This document shows positions 1 through 8,586 of a stretch of 17,090 nt of DNA, in pieces. Below the pieces are notes generated by a model. That model worked only from the letters and a program-made list of their open reading frames with translations. It had not been told where the DNA came from and made no database searches. How positions within the stretch are numbered: the first letter of the stretch is position 1; each line of letters starts with the position of its first letter. Source of the DNA: Candidatus Omnitrophota bacterium (GTDB lineage Bacteria; Omnitrophota; Gorgyraeia; Gygaellales; Profunditerraquicolaceae). The position numbers and the translations under genes were made by a program. Location of the stretch: assembly GCA_028714595.1 (NCBI GenBank), contig JAQTMD010000013.1:1-17090 (forward strand). The letters run 5' to 3'.

Positions 1-1
1 T

Positions 2-49
2 GATACGATACAGTCATCGGTGAAGGGTGAGGAGATCGTGTTTGGGTAA
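2..49 (+). CDS. C-terminal end of an unidentified upstream gene (partial)
   Basis: Frame 2 is open from the window edge to a TAA and encodes a tail reading DTIQSSVKGEEIVFG. The other two + frames hit stops earlier. Only 15 residues are visible, so no family can be named. HemW-like or other housekeeping genes often precede hrcA in bacteria, but nothing here proves that. It ends 4 bases before the -35 box of the hrcA promoter, which fits a gene boundary. It may also be non-coding. Confidence 0.35.
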   Translation, partial: DTIQSSVKGEEIVFG

Positions 50-52
50 GTA

Positions 53-80
53 TTGACAGCCACATTTGTTGTGCTAAAAT
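53..80 (+). promoter_or_regulatory. Sigma-70-type promoter of the hrcA operon
   Basis: TTGACA (53-58) and TAAAAT (75-80) are separated by 16 bases, close to the housekeeping consensus. The expected transcription start falls about 86-89, right at the hrcA ATG (89). The mRNA would therefore have almost no 5' leader. No sigma-32 type promoter and no full CIRCE inverted repeat is visible around it. Confidence 0.7.
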
Positions 81-88
81 CTAATGCT

Positions 89-829
89 ATGGTACGTACA
101 GTAGATCATTCGGAACGCAGGAACAGTGTGCTCTCGGCAGCGGTCAGCGAGTATATCGCGACCGGCGAGCCGGTAAGTTCGCAGGAACTGGCAGGGTCGT
201 TTGACCTGAGCCCGGCAACGCTGCGCAATATCCTGGCCGAGCTCGAGGATGACGGCTATCTGTTCAGCCCGCATACCTCTTCCGGCCGCGTGCCCACGGA
301 CAAGGGATACCGCTATTACGTCGATTTTCTCATGTCGGATCAGGCCCTGGGCGAACAGCAGCGTAAGGCCATCCTCAGCGGCTATAATGCCCGTTTTTCA
401 TCGCTGGAGAACATCCTGGACAGGACCTCGGATATCATCGCAAGCCTCACGCATTATACCGCGCTGGTATCCTTTTCTGAATGGGAAGACCGGATCTTCT
501 ACCGGGGCCTGAGCAATATCTTTGCCCACCCCGAGTTCCACGATTTTGAGAAGATCGCGATACTGGTCGGGCTCCTGGAGGAGAAGAAGCAGCTGCTGCA
601 GCTCTTGAACCAGCGCCTTGAAGAGCCTTTCAAGATCTATATCGGCGAAGAAATCGCCTGTCCCTGCATAAACGACGTCTGCTCGCTTGTCATTTCACCG
701 TACCGCAGCGGCACCAAGCGCATCGGCAGGATAGCCGTGCTCGGTCCCCGCCGGATGAGCTACGATTCCACGATCTCGACCCTGGAATTTATTTCCGACA
801 CCCTTAATTCGGTATTAGAGGGATTCTGA
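89..829 (+). CDS. hrcA: Heat-inducible transcription repressor HrcA, compact form
   Basis: This is a repressor of class I heat-shock genes that binds CIRCE operators in other bacteria. The N-terminal winged helix is clear: GEPVSSQEL, then LSPATLRNILAELEDDGYL and the HrcA hallmark SSGRVPTDKGYRYYVD. The C-terminal end of the GAF-like domain is also recognisable (LSNIFAHPEFHDFEK, SPYRSGTKRIGRIAVLGPRRMSY). From the ATG at 89 the protein is 246 residues, against about 340 for typical HrcA. Roughly 90-100 residues are missing between HYTALVSF and the GLSNIF segment, where the rest of the GAF-like core and the inserted dimerisation domain normally lie. A TTG in frame at 53 is rejected as the start because it lies in the -35 box. 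The ATG has no Shine-Dalgarno, consistent with near-leaderless translation. It leads grpE-dnaK-dnaJ, the usual context. Identity is sure; whether it still represses is not. Confidence 0.93.
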   Translation: MVRTVDHSERRNSVLSAAVSEYIATGEPVSSQELAGSFDLSPATLRNILAELEDDGYLFSPHTSSGRVPTDKGYRYYVDFLMSDQALGEQQRKAILSGYNARFSSLENILDRTSDIIASLTHYTALVSFSEWEDRIFYRGLSNIFAHPEFHDFEKIAILVGLLEEKKQLLQLLNQRLEEPFKIYIGEEIACPCINDVCSLVISPYRSGTKRIGRIAVLGPRRMSYDSTISTLEFISDTLNSVLEGF

Positions 830-907
830 AACTGCGGCAACGCCGGTTTACGTACGAGGGCTTCACAATATCCGGGCGTGGAGCCGGCGCAATCGTGACG
901 GGAAACC

Positions 908-1492
908 ATGGACAACAAGAAAAACGACCAGGAACAGAAAAAGAATGCCCAGGACGCAACCCCCGCCGAGGGGTCTGGCGCGAAGACAGTGAGCATCCCT
1001 GAGGCTGAGTATGCAGAGCTGAAACATCAGGCTGCCGAGGCCCGGGAGAACTGGGATAAGTTCGTCCGGCTGCAGGCTGATTTTGAGAATACCCGCAAGC
1101 GCTGGGAGCGCGACCGGGCGGAATTCACCCGCTATGCAAACGAGGACCTGCTCTGCGATATCCTGACCATCGTGGATGATCTGGAAAAGAGCGTTGAGCT
1201 TTCGCAGACCAAGCACGAGGACCACACGGCTTTCTTGAAAGGCGTGGAGATGATCCTGGCCCATGCGCACGACCTCTTAAAGAGGAACGGCGTTACCTGT
1301 ATCACGGCCAAGGGCAAGTGTTTTGACACGGATTGCCACGAGGCGCTGATGCGGGTCGAAGACGACAGCCTGCCCGAGAACACGGTAGTCGAAGAGATGC
1401 AGAAGGGATACCAGTTAAACGGCAGGGTCATCAGGACCGCGAAGGTGAGCGTTTCGCATAAGAAGAAAAAAGAAGACAGGAAAGAAGCATAA
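908..1492 (+). CDS. grpE: Nucleotide exchange factor GrpE
   Basis: GrpE is the cytoplasmic co-chaperone that releases ADP from DnaK. The 194-residue length is normal. A charged, probably disordered N-terminus (about residues 1-30) precedes the long dimerising helix (about 30-85, with the RLQADFENTRKRWERDR segment typical of GrpE). The beta-wing head follows, with CFDTDCHEALMRVEDDSLPENTVVEEMQKGYQLNGRVIRTAKVSVS split across its usual strands. The segment LPENTVVEEMQKGY matches the family signature that contacts the DnaK ATPase lobe. It follows hrcA after a 78-base gap with only a weak ribosome site and lies 12 bases ahead of dnaK, so it is cotranscribed. Nothing looks odd in it. Confidence 0.96.
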   Translation: MDNKKNDQEQKKNAQDATPAEGSGAKTVSIPEAEYAELKHQAAEARENWDKFVRLQADFENTRKRWERDRAEFTRYANEDLLCDILTIVDDLEKSVELSQTKHEDHTAFLKGVEMILAHAHDLLKRNGVTCITAKGKCFDTDCHEALMRVEDDSLPENTVVEEMQKGYQLNGRVIRTAKVSVSHKKKKEDRKEA

Positions 1493-1504
1493 AGGAGGCA
1501 CGCA

Positions 1505-3394
1505 ATGGCTAAAGTTATCGGAATCGATTTAGGGACGTCCAACTCGGCGGCGGCGGTCATGGAAGGCGGCAGGCCGGTGATAATCCCGTCGGCAGAGGGC
1601 GCCGGCGTGGCATCGGGCAAGGCGTTTCCTTCGTACGTGGCGTTCACCAAAGAAGGACAGCGGCTGGTCGGAGAACCCGCGCGCCGGCAGGCGGCCATCA
1701 ACCCCGAGGGCACCATTTTCGCGGCAAAGCGCAAGATGGGACAGGATTACAAGTTCAAGGTCTACGGGAAAGACTATACGCCCCAGCAGATATCGGCGTT
1801 CATTCTGCAGAAGATCAAAGAAGATGCCGAGGCTTACCTGGGAGATAAAATTGAAGAGGCGGTGATCACCTGCCCGGCATATTTCGACGACAACCAGCGG
1901 CAGGCCACCAAGGACGCCGGAGAGATAGCGGGCCTCAAAGTCCTGCGTATCGTCAACGAACCCACCGCGGCATGCCTTGCCTACGGCCTTGAGAAATCCC
2001 AGAAAGAACAGAAGATCATGGTCTTTGATTTCGGCGGAGGCACCTTGGACGTGACCGTCATGGAAATGGCCCAGGGAGTCTTCGAGGTCAAGTCTACCCA
2101 CGGCGACACGCAACTGGGCGGCACAGACATGGACAACGTGCTTATCGAGCACATCGCCGCGCAGTTCAAGAAAGAGACCGGCATAGACCTGCGTAACGAC
2201 AAGATGGCCATGATGCGTCTGAAGGAAGGCGCGGAAAAGGCGAAGATAGAATTATCGTCCAGCCTGACCACGGACATCAATTTGCCGTTCATCACCGCGG
2301 ATGCAGCGGGCCCGAAGCATCTGACCATGTCCATCAACCGCGCAAAACTCGAGGAACTGATCGGCCCGATTATCGAGCGGTGCCGCAGGCCCATGGAAGA
2401 GGCCCTGAAGGACTCGAAGTTTTCCGCAGGACAAATAGACCGGATAATCCTGGTCGGCGGCCCGACCCGCATGCCCATTGTGCAGAAATTCGTCGAGGAC
2501 TATGTCGGCAAGAAGATCGAACGCGGCATCGACCCCATGGAATGCGTGGCGCTGGGCGCGGCAGTCCAGGCGGCGATCATCAAGGGCGATATGAAGGACG
2601 TCCTTTTATTGGACGTCACCCCTTTGTCCCTCGGCATCGAAACGCTGGGCGGGGTCAACACCAAGCTGATCGAGCGTAACACCACGATCCCCACCAAGAA
2701 AAGTCAGGTGTTTTCCACTGCCGCGGATAACCAGACCGCAGTCACCATCAGGGTACTGCAGGGAGAACGCCAGATGGCAGACGACAACGTGGAACTGGGC
2801 AGGTTCGACCTGGTGGGCATCCCGCCGGCGCCGCGCGGCATACCGCAGGTCGAGGTTGCCTTCGACATCGACGCCAACGGCATCGTGCACGTCTCGGCAA
2901 AGGACCGCGGCACCGGCAAAGAGCAGTCCATACGCATCACCGCGCCGAAAAAACTGTCCAAGGAAGAGATCGAGAAGATGGTCAAGGACGCGGAGAAATT
3001 CGCTGCCGAAGACTCAAAGCGCAAAGAGGAGGTCGAAGTCACCAACCAGGCGGACACGCTCGCCTATTCGACGGAAAAAGCGCTCAAGGACTACGGCGAC
3101 AAGGTCTCCCAGTCCGAGCGCGGCGATATTGAGGCAAAGCTCACCGACCTGCGCACTGCCATCAAGGACAAGAACGTGGACCGCATCAAGCGCGGCATGG
3201 AGGAGTTGACCAAGGCTTCGCACAAGCTGGCCGAGGAGATTTACAAGCAGACCGCGCAAAAACAGCAGCAAGGCGGCGCAAGCGCCGGCGCAGGTCCGCA
3301 GGAAGGGCCGGGGCCGCAGGCCGAGGAAGGACCGAAGGCGAGCGATAAAGGCAAAGAGGATATCATCGACGCCGACTTCAAGGAAGAAAAATAA
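1505..3394 (+). CDS. dnaK: Chaperone protein DnaK (Hsp70)
   Basis: This is the ATP-dependent folding chaperone of the cytoplasm, working with the neighbouring GrpE and DnaJ. It has 629 residues, the normal length. The ATPase domain (about 1-360) shows the phosphate-1 motif IGIDLGTSNS (a serine where many have DLGTTNS), the phosphate-2 motif FDFGGGTLDV, the NEPTAACLAYG segment and the adenosine motif ILVGGPTRMP. The interdomain linker DVLLLDVTPLSLGIETLGG is intact. The substrate-binding beta domain contains RVLQGERQMADDN and VSAKDRGTGKEQSI. A helical lid follows, then a low-complexity Gly/Pro/Glu tail ending DIIDADFKEEK, the usual bacterial DnaK end. A strong AGGAGG sits 5 bases before the ATG. 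A perfect 11-bp inverted repeat follows the stop codon. Confidence 0.98.
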   Translation: MAKVIGIDLGTSNSAAAVMEGGRPVIIPSAEGAGVASGKAFPSYVAFTKEGQRLVGEPARRQAAINPEGTIFAAKRKMGQDYKFKVYGKDYTPQQISAFILQKIKEDAEAYLGDKIEEAVITCPAYFDDNQRQATKDAGEIAGLKVLRIVNEPTAACLAYGLEKSQKEQKIMVFDFGGGTLDVTVMEMAQGVFEVKSTHGDTQLGGTDMDNVLIEHIAAQFKKETGIDLRNDKMAMMRLKEGAEKAKIELSSSLTTDINLPFITADAAGPKHLTMSINRAKLEELIGPIIERCRRPMEEALKDSKFSAGQIDRIILVGGPTRMPIVQKFVEDYVGKKIERGIDPMECVALGAAVQAAIIKGDMKDVLLLDVTPLSLGIETLGGVNTKLIERNTTIPTKKSQVFSTAADNQTAVTIRVLQGERQMADDNVELGRFDLVGIPPAPRGIPQVEVAFDIDANGIVHVSAKDRGTGKEQSIRITAPKKLSKEEIEKMVKDAEKFAAEDSKRKEEVEVTNQADTLAYSTEKALKDYGDKVSQSERGDIEAKLTDLRTAIKDKNVDRIKRGMEELTKASHKLAEEIYKQTAQKQQQGGASAGAGPQEGPGPQAEEGPKASDKGKEDIIDADFKEEK

Positions 3395-3399
3395 GCAGA

Positions 3400-3441
3400 G
3401 GAGCACAAGGGCATAAGTCTTTATCTGTGTCCTTGTGCTCC
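3400..3441 (+). promoter_or_regulatory. Long hairpin between dnaK and dnaJ
   Basis: GGAGCACAAGG (3400-3410) and CCTTGTGCTCC (3431-3441) form a perfect 11-bp stem 6 bases after the dnaK stop. Inside the loop, ATAA (413-416 of this kilobase) can pair with TTAT (421-424). No U-run follows (the next bases are CCCGTTTC), so it is not a standard intrinsic terminator. It could protect the dnaK 3' end, act as a processing site, or lower read-through into dnaJ, which would set the DnaK:DnaJ ratio. Confidence 0.6.
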
Positions 3442-3488
3442 CCCGTTTCATGCTTTTGTATGTTGCCCTACTGAGTTAGAAAAATATT

Positions 3489-4607
3489 ATGGCAGCGAAA
3501 CGCGACTACTACGAGATACTCGGCGTGGCAAAAGGTGCGCCGGTGGATGAGATTAAGAAGGCCTATCGCACCATGGCGCTCAAGCATCACCCCGACCGGG
3601 TTCCGACAGAGCAGAAGAAAGAGGCCGAGGAGAAGTTTAAGGAGATCTCCGAGGCCTATGCCGTTTTATCCGACCCGCAGAAACGCCAGCTCTATGACCA
3701 GTACGGCCACGCAGGCATCGACCAGCGGTATGCCTACGAGGATATCTTCAAAGGAGCGGATTTCGGTTCCATATTCCAGGACATGGGAGGCGGAGGAGGC
3801 GGCATCTTTGAAGATCTTTTCTCCGACCTCGGGTTCGACATTTTCGGCGGCTCGGGAAGGCAGCGTTCCGGACGTTCCCGTTCGCGCGGCAGGGACCTGG
3901 AGATCACGACGCAGATAAGTCTTGAAGAAGCCGCGGCAGGGATCGAGAAATCCATCGTCGTCCCGCGCTACGAGGTGTGCGCTACCTGTTCGGGCAGCGG
4001 CGCCAAACCCGGCACGAAACGCGTCACCTGTTCGCAATGTAAAGGCCAGGGCCGTATCGTCGTTTCAAGCGGGTTTTTTCAAATGGCCCAGACCTGTCCC
4101 CGGTGTCGTGGTGAAGGCGAACTGATCCAGACGCCGTGCCCTGCGTGCCGGGGCGAGGGCAGGGTCAGGCAGGAGCACCACCTCAAGATCATGATCCCTG
4201 CCGGAGTCGATACCGGAGCCAACCTGAGAGTCAGGGGAGAAGGAGAGGGCGGGACCGCAGGCAGAGGCGACCTTTATGTAGTCATCGAAGTGCGCGAGCA
4301 TCCCGTGTTTCAACGCCACAACAACGACCTGCTGACAGAGCAGAACGTATCCCTGAGTAAAGCGGTCCTGGGCGCAGAGGTCCATGTGCCCACGCTGGGC
4401 GGTTCTGTCGCCATGAAGATCCCGCCGGGAACGCAGAGCGGTAAGGTCTTCCGGCTTAAAGGCAAGGGCGTGCCCGATGTCCACGGCCGAGGCACCGGAG
4501 ACGAACTGGTGCGTATCGTCGTCGATATCCCCGCGCGCCTTTCAAACGAGCAGCGAAAGCTCATGGAAGAATTTGCCCGCGCCTCGGGCGAGAACATAAA
4601 ACGATAA
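3489..4607 (+). CDS. dnaJ: Chaperone protein DnaJ (type I Hsp40)
   Basis: DnaJ stimulates DnaK ATP hydrolysis and hands it unfolded clients. It has 372 residues and full type I architecture. The J-domain (about 5-72) has the HPD triad at 34-36. A Gly/Phe-rich stretch (about 95-130) follows. The zinc-binding region has four CxxCxGxG-type repeats, with cysteine pairs at 164/167, 181/184, 203/206 and 217/220. Two C-terminal beta-barrel domains include IPPGTQSGKVFRLKGKGVP. The ATG is preceded by an A/T-rich stretch without a clear Shine-Dalgarno, 94 bases after dnaK and downstream of the intercistronic hairpin. Translation may therefore be weaker than for dnaK. FmdB follows 11 bases after the stop. 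Confidence 0.98.
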   Translation: MAAKRDYYEILGVAKGAPVDEIKKAYRTMALKHHPDRVPTEQKKEAEEKFKEISEAYAVLSDPQKRQLYDQYGHAGIDQRYAYEDIFKGADFGSIFQDMGGGGGGIFEDLFSDLGFDIFGGSGRQRSGRSRSRGRDLEITTQISLEEAAAGIEKSIVVPRYEVCATCSGSGAKPGTKRVTCSQCKGQGRIVVSSGFFQMAQTCPRCRGEGELIQTPCPACRGEGRVRQEHHLKIMIPAGVDTGANLRVRGEGEGGTAGRGDLYVVIEVREHPVFQRHNNDLLTEQNVSLSKAVLGAEVHVPTLGGSVAMKIPPGTQSGKVFRLKGKGVPDVHGRGTGDELVRIVVDIPARLSNEQRKLMEEFARASGENIKR

Positions 4608-4618
4608 AGGAACCGTAC

Positions 4619-4891
4619 ATGCCGACCTATGAATATGAATGTAAAAAGTGTTCGCATCGTTTTGAAGTTTTTCAAAAGATGACCGACAAACCGCTTGTCG
4701 AGTGCCCGAAATGCGAGGGCAGGCTGAAGCGCCTGATCGGTTCCGGTTCAGGCATCATCTTCAAGGGGTCGGGTTTCTACGCCACCGATTACAAGAAGCA
4801 GGGGAGTTCAGGCGCCGGCGCTTCGCAGGAGAAGCCGAAGACGTGTCCGAAGATTAAAGAAGGCTGTGATGGCTGCAAAGCGAACGGTTAG
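4619..4891 (+). CDS. FmdB-type small zinc-ribbon protein
   Basis: This 90-residue protein starts MPTYEYECKKCSHRFE, the hallmark of the FmdB/CxxC_CxxC_SSSS putative regulatory protein family. Four cysteines at 8, 11, 29 and 32 should bind one zinc. The IFKGSGFYATDY segment is the usual end of the conserved part. The tail is Ser/Gly-rich and then holds three more cysteines (CPKIKEGCDGC), which is less usual and might bind a second metal. The AAAGG just upstream is the likely ribosome site. Biochemical function is unknown for the family. Its 3' end overlaps the next gene by 23 bases. Confidence 0.9.
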   Translation: MPTYEYECKKCSHRFEVFQKMTDKPLVECPKCEGRLKRLIGSGSGIIFKGSGFYATDYKKQGSSGAGASQEKPKTCPKIKEGCDGCKANG

Positions 4892-5282
4892 CCGTTTCGT
4901 CGCGGCGGCGGGCCCATGGCTTCCGGTAGTCCTGTGGATGACCGGTATCTTCGTATCTTCAAGCGTGCCGGGTGAGGACATACCGTTTTTGTTCCCTCAG
5001 CAAGATGTCTTGTACCACGGCATAATCTATGTTATACTTGGTTTGTTTTTGTATCGGGCATTGCACCGGTCATTACCGCGCATGTCATGGCGCATGCTTG
5101 TCCTCGTCGCAGCATTGTGCGCCACGCTCTTCGGTGTCAGCGACGAATTACACCAGACCTTTGTCAGCGGCAGGACAGCGACCCTCAAGGACCTGATCGT
5201 CGACTTCGCCGGTTCGTTCCTCGGCGCTTTTGTGAAGGGGATCATCGCACCATGGCTATCCTCGCACCATTTGAGGCAGTGA
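4869..5282 (+). CDS. VanZ-like membrane protein
   Basis: This 137-residue protein has about four predicted membrane segments (near 13-30, 48-63, 74-92 and 112-130 by hydrophobicity). VanZ-family signatures are WMTGIFVSSS near the N-terminus, LYHGIIYVILGLFLY, and the acidic SDELHQTFVSGRTATLKDLIVDFAGSFLG segment with its DE, H and D residues. VanZ is named for teicoplanin resistance, but most members, including short ones like this, are of unknown role. The start is ATG 4869, with GAAGG 5 bases upstream; the GTG at 4866 is in frame and possible. It overlaps fmdB at its start and the DUF1015 gene at its end by 31 bases, which suggests translational coupling. Confidence 0.88.
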   Translation: MAAKRTVSRFVAAAGPWLPVVLWMTGIFVSSSVPGEDIPFLFPQQDVLYHGIIYVILGLFLYRALHRSLPRMSWRMLVLVAALCATLFGVSDELHQTFVSGRTATLKDLIVDFAGSFLGAFVKGIIAPWLSSHHLRQ

Positions 5283-6529
5283 TCTATAACCAGGATGTTG
5301 TCGGCGATATGTCGGCTGTCATCTGTCCCCCGTACGATATCATCTCCGGCGACCGCCAGAAGCAGCTTCTGGCATCCAACCCGTATAATCTTATCCATAT
5401 GGAACTGGCCGAAGACATCCCGGGCCAGGACAAATACGAACGCGCGCAAACGACCCTGAACGACTGGCTCAAAGACCGGATCCTGGTACGCGACCCGCGG
5501 CCGGCAGTCTATTTCTATAGCCAGGAATACTCCCTCAAGGGAGAAAAACGCACCCGCGTCGGATTCCTCGCTCTCCTGGGTCTGGATAAGAATAAGTCGG
5601 CGGTGTTCGGCCATGAACATACCCACGTGGAGCCGAAGGAAGACCGCCTCAGGCTTATCCGCAAGGTCAGGGCCAACTTGAGTCCCATCTTTGTCATTTT
5701 CGCCGATAAGAAAAAGGTCATTGCGCAGTCGCTGTTGCCGCATATCCAGGGAAAGCGGCCGTTCATCACCGTGACTGACGATGAAAAGACCGTGCACAAG
5801 CTCTGGCGGATCGACGAACCATCGGTGCTCGAAAAGATCCGGGGCAAGATGGAGACCGAGAACATCTTTATCGCGGACGGCCATCATCGTTATGAGGTCG
5901 CCTGCGCCTTCCGCGACGAGATGCAGCAGGCCCTGGGTGAGACCTCCGGGAATGAAGGGTTTAACTTCGTGCTCGCATACTTTACCAACATCGATGCGCT
6001 GGGGTTGACGGTGCTGCCGATCCACCGGCTGGTCAAGCTGGACTCAAGACCCGATATCGACGGCATCATCAGGTCGCTCGACGAGCATTTTTCCGTCGAA
6101 GAGGTCAAGGACGAAACGCGTTTTTTCTTCCTGCTGGCGAAGGCCGGCGTTGCCGAGCATGTCATCGGCATGCATGCGGATTCCAGGTTCTGGCTCGTGC
6201 GCCTGCGCAACGTCAAAGTGCTGGAAAGGCTCATGAGCGATAAGCCTGCGGAATACCGCGCGCTGGACGTTGCCATCCTTAATGCCCTTGTCCTGGAAAA
6301 GATCTTCAAACTCGACCTCCTGGACAAGAGAAGTCTCACCTTCAGCGCCCAGACCGAGGAGTTGCTTTCCACCGTCAAAAACGACCCGGCGGCGATCGCG
6401 TTCTTCCTGAACCCGACCAAGATCGACCAGATCGTCAATGTCGCGCTCAAGGGCGAGAAGATGCCGCCCAAATCGACCTATTTCTATCCGAAGGTAGCAT
6501 CGGGACTGGTGATACACAAGCACGGGTAG
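5252..6529 (+). CDS. DUF1015 family protein
   Basis: This 425-residue protein is of the DUF1015 family, whose function is unknown. The family often annotates as a putative HTH or SerC-neighbour protein, but no catalytic role is proven. Hallmarks are the N-terminal PFEAVIYNQ, the CPPYDII motif (about 25-31), NPYNLIHMEL (43-52), HEHTHVEPKEDRLRLI (121-136) and the strongly conserved ADGHHRYEVA at 208-217. The start at 5252 is chosen because the family begins right at the PF motif. The upstream in-frame extension is an out-of-frame reading of vanZ. GAAGGGG lies 12 bases upstream. It overlaps vanZ by 31 bases and is followed by accD after 10 bases. No truncation is seen. Confidence 0.92.
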   Translation: MAILAPFEAVIYNQDVVGDMSAVICPPYDIISGDRQKQLLASNPYNLIHMELAEDIPGQDKYERAQTTLNDWLKDRILVRDPRPAVYFYSQEYSLKGEKRTRVGFLALLGLDKNKSAVFGHEHTHVEPKEDRLRLIRKVRANLSPIFVIFADKKKVIAQSLLPHIQGKRPFITVTDDEKTVHKLWRIDEPSVLEKIRGKMETENIFIADGHHRYEVACAFRDEMQQALGETSGNEGFNFVLAYFTNIDALGLTVLPIHRLVKLDSRPDIDGIIRSLDEHFSVEEVKDETRFFFLLAKAGVAEHVIGMHADSRFWLVRLRNVKVLERLMSDKPAEYRALDVAILNALVLEKIFKLDLLDKRSLTFSAQTEELLSTVKNDPAAIAFFLNPTKIDQIVNVALKGEKMPPKSTYFYPKVASGLVIHKHG

Positions 6530-6539
6530 CGAAAACGCT

Positions 6540-7379
6540 ATGGCCCTGTTCGGCAAACCAAAATACACGATAGTACGTGTCAAGAAAAAAGAGATCCCCG
6601 ACGGGCTCTGGACCAAATGCGAGGCCTGCGGAGAAGTGCTGTTCAATAAGGTGCTGGAAGAGAACCTGAACGTCTGCCCGAAATGCAATTTCCATTTTTC
6701 CGTCACTGCGATTGAGCGTCTTGCGCTCCTGGTCGACAAGGACACCTTCAAGGAGTACGACAGCGACATGGTCTCGGCAGACCCCCTGGAATTCAAGGGC
6801 CCGAAGACCTATAAGGAGAAACTTGCCGCTGACCAGTCTTCCACCGGGTTAAAGGAGGCGGTCGTCTGCGGCGAGGGCCTGCTCGACGGGGGAAAAGCCG
6901 TGGTGGTAGTGACGGATTCACGGTTCATCATGGGGTCCATGGGGTCGGTGGTCGGAGAAAAGATTACCCGCGCGACCGAAGCTGCCACGAAGGCCAAACT
7001 TCCGCTTATCATCGTCTCGGGCTCAGGCGGAGGGGCGCGCATGTACGAGGGCATGCTTTCCCTGCTGCAGATGGCAAAGACCGCGGCCGCGCTCAAGTAC
7101 CACAACCAGGCCGGATTACCGTTTATTTCCGTGCTGACCAATCCCACGATGGGAGGGGTCATGGCCTCGTTCGCCGGTCTCGGAGACATCATCATCGCAG
7201 AGCCCCGGGCCCTCATCGGGTTTGCCGGGCCGCGGGTGATCGAGCAGACCATCCGCCAGAAACTCCCCGCCGGGTTCCAGCGTTCGGAGTTCCTGCTCGA
7301 CCACGGACTGATCGACATGATCGTTGCGCGCAAAGACCTCAAAGGCACGTTGGCGCGTCTCATCGGTTATTTGAGTTGA
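6540..7379 (+). CDS. accD: Acetyl-CoA carboxylase carboxyltransferase subunit beta
   Basis: AccD forms, with AccA, the carboxyltransferase that moves CO2 from biotin to acetyl-CoA, giving malonyl-CoA for fatty-acid synthesis in the cytoplasm. It has 279 residues, a normal length. The N-terminal zinc ribbon uses cysteines 27, 30, 46 and 49. The crotonase-like core shows SGSGGGARMYEGMLSLLQMAK, then NPTMGGVMASFA and the EPRALIGFAGPRVIEQTI segment that lines the active site. The accA partner is not in this window. The ribosome site is weak (GCGAAAACGCT ahead of ATG). It is probably cotranscribed with the DUF1015 gene. No clear terminator follows. Confidence 0.97.
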   Translation: MALFGKPKYTIVRVKKKEIPDGLWTKCEACGEVLFNKVLEENLNVCPKCNFHFSVTAIERLALLVDKDTFKEYDSDMVSADPLEFKGPKTYKEKLAADQSSTGLKEAVVCGEGLLDGGKAVVVVTDSRFIMGSMGSVVGEKITRATEAATKAKLPLIIVSGSGGGARMYEGMLSLLQMAKTAAALKYHNQAGLPFISVLTNPTMGGVMASFAGLGDIIIAEPRALIGFAGPRVIEQTIRQKLPAGFQRSEFLLDHGLIDMIVARKDLKGTLARLIGYLS

Positions 7380-7443
7380 TTCCCGGGGGCGTTTAAACTT
7401 CCCCTGCGGCTGCGGATAACTTCAATACAGGATCAGGGAGCCT

Positions 7444-8547
<1,104 letters not shown>

Positions 8548-8586
8548 CCGTACGCGTATGTCGCTTTACCCCGCGCCGAGGGGGGT

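Noticed and set aside
51..77. CIRCE operator upstream of hrcA
   Set aside because: Only a right-half-like TTGTGCTAA is present. The 9 bases where the left half should be read TATTGACAG, which do not match.
53..88. HrcA starting at TTG 53 (12 extra residues)
   Set aside because: This TTG is the first half of the -35 box and lies upstream of the expected transcription start. ATG 89 fits better.
5087..5251. N-terminal extension of the DUF1015 protein
   Set aside because: This part is an Arg-rich out-of-frame reading of vanZ. The family's conserved PF motif begins right after ATG 5252.
5027..6025. Long minus-strand open frame opposite vanZ and the DUF1015 gene (also 7510-8511 opposite the ABC ATPase and 13137-14225 opposite lptD)
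   Set aside because: All are shadows of well-supported + strand genes, with no ribosome site or family resemblance.
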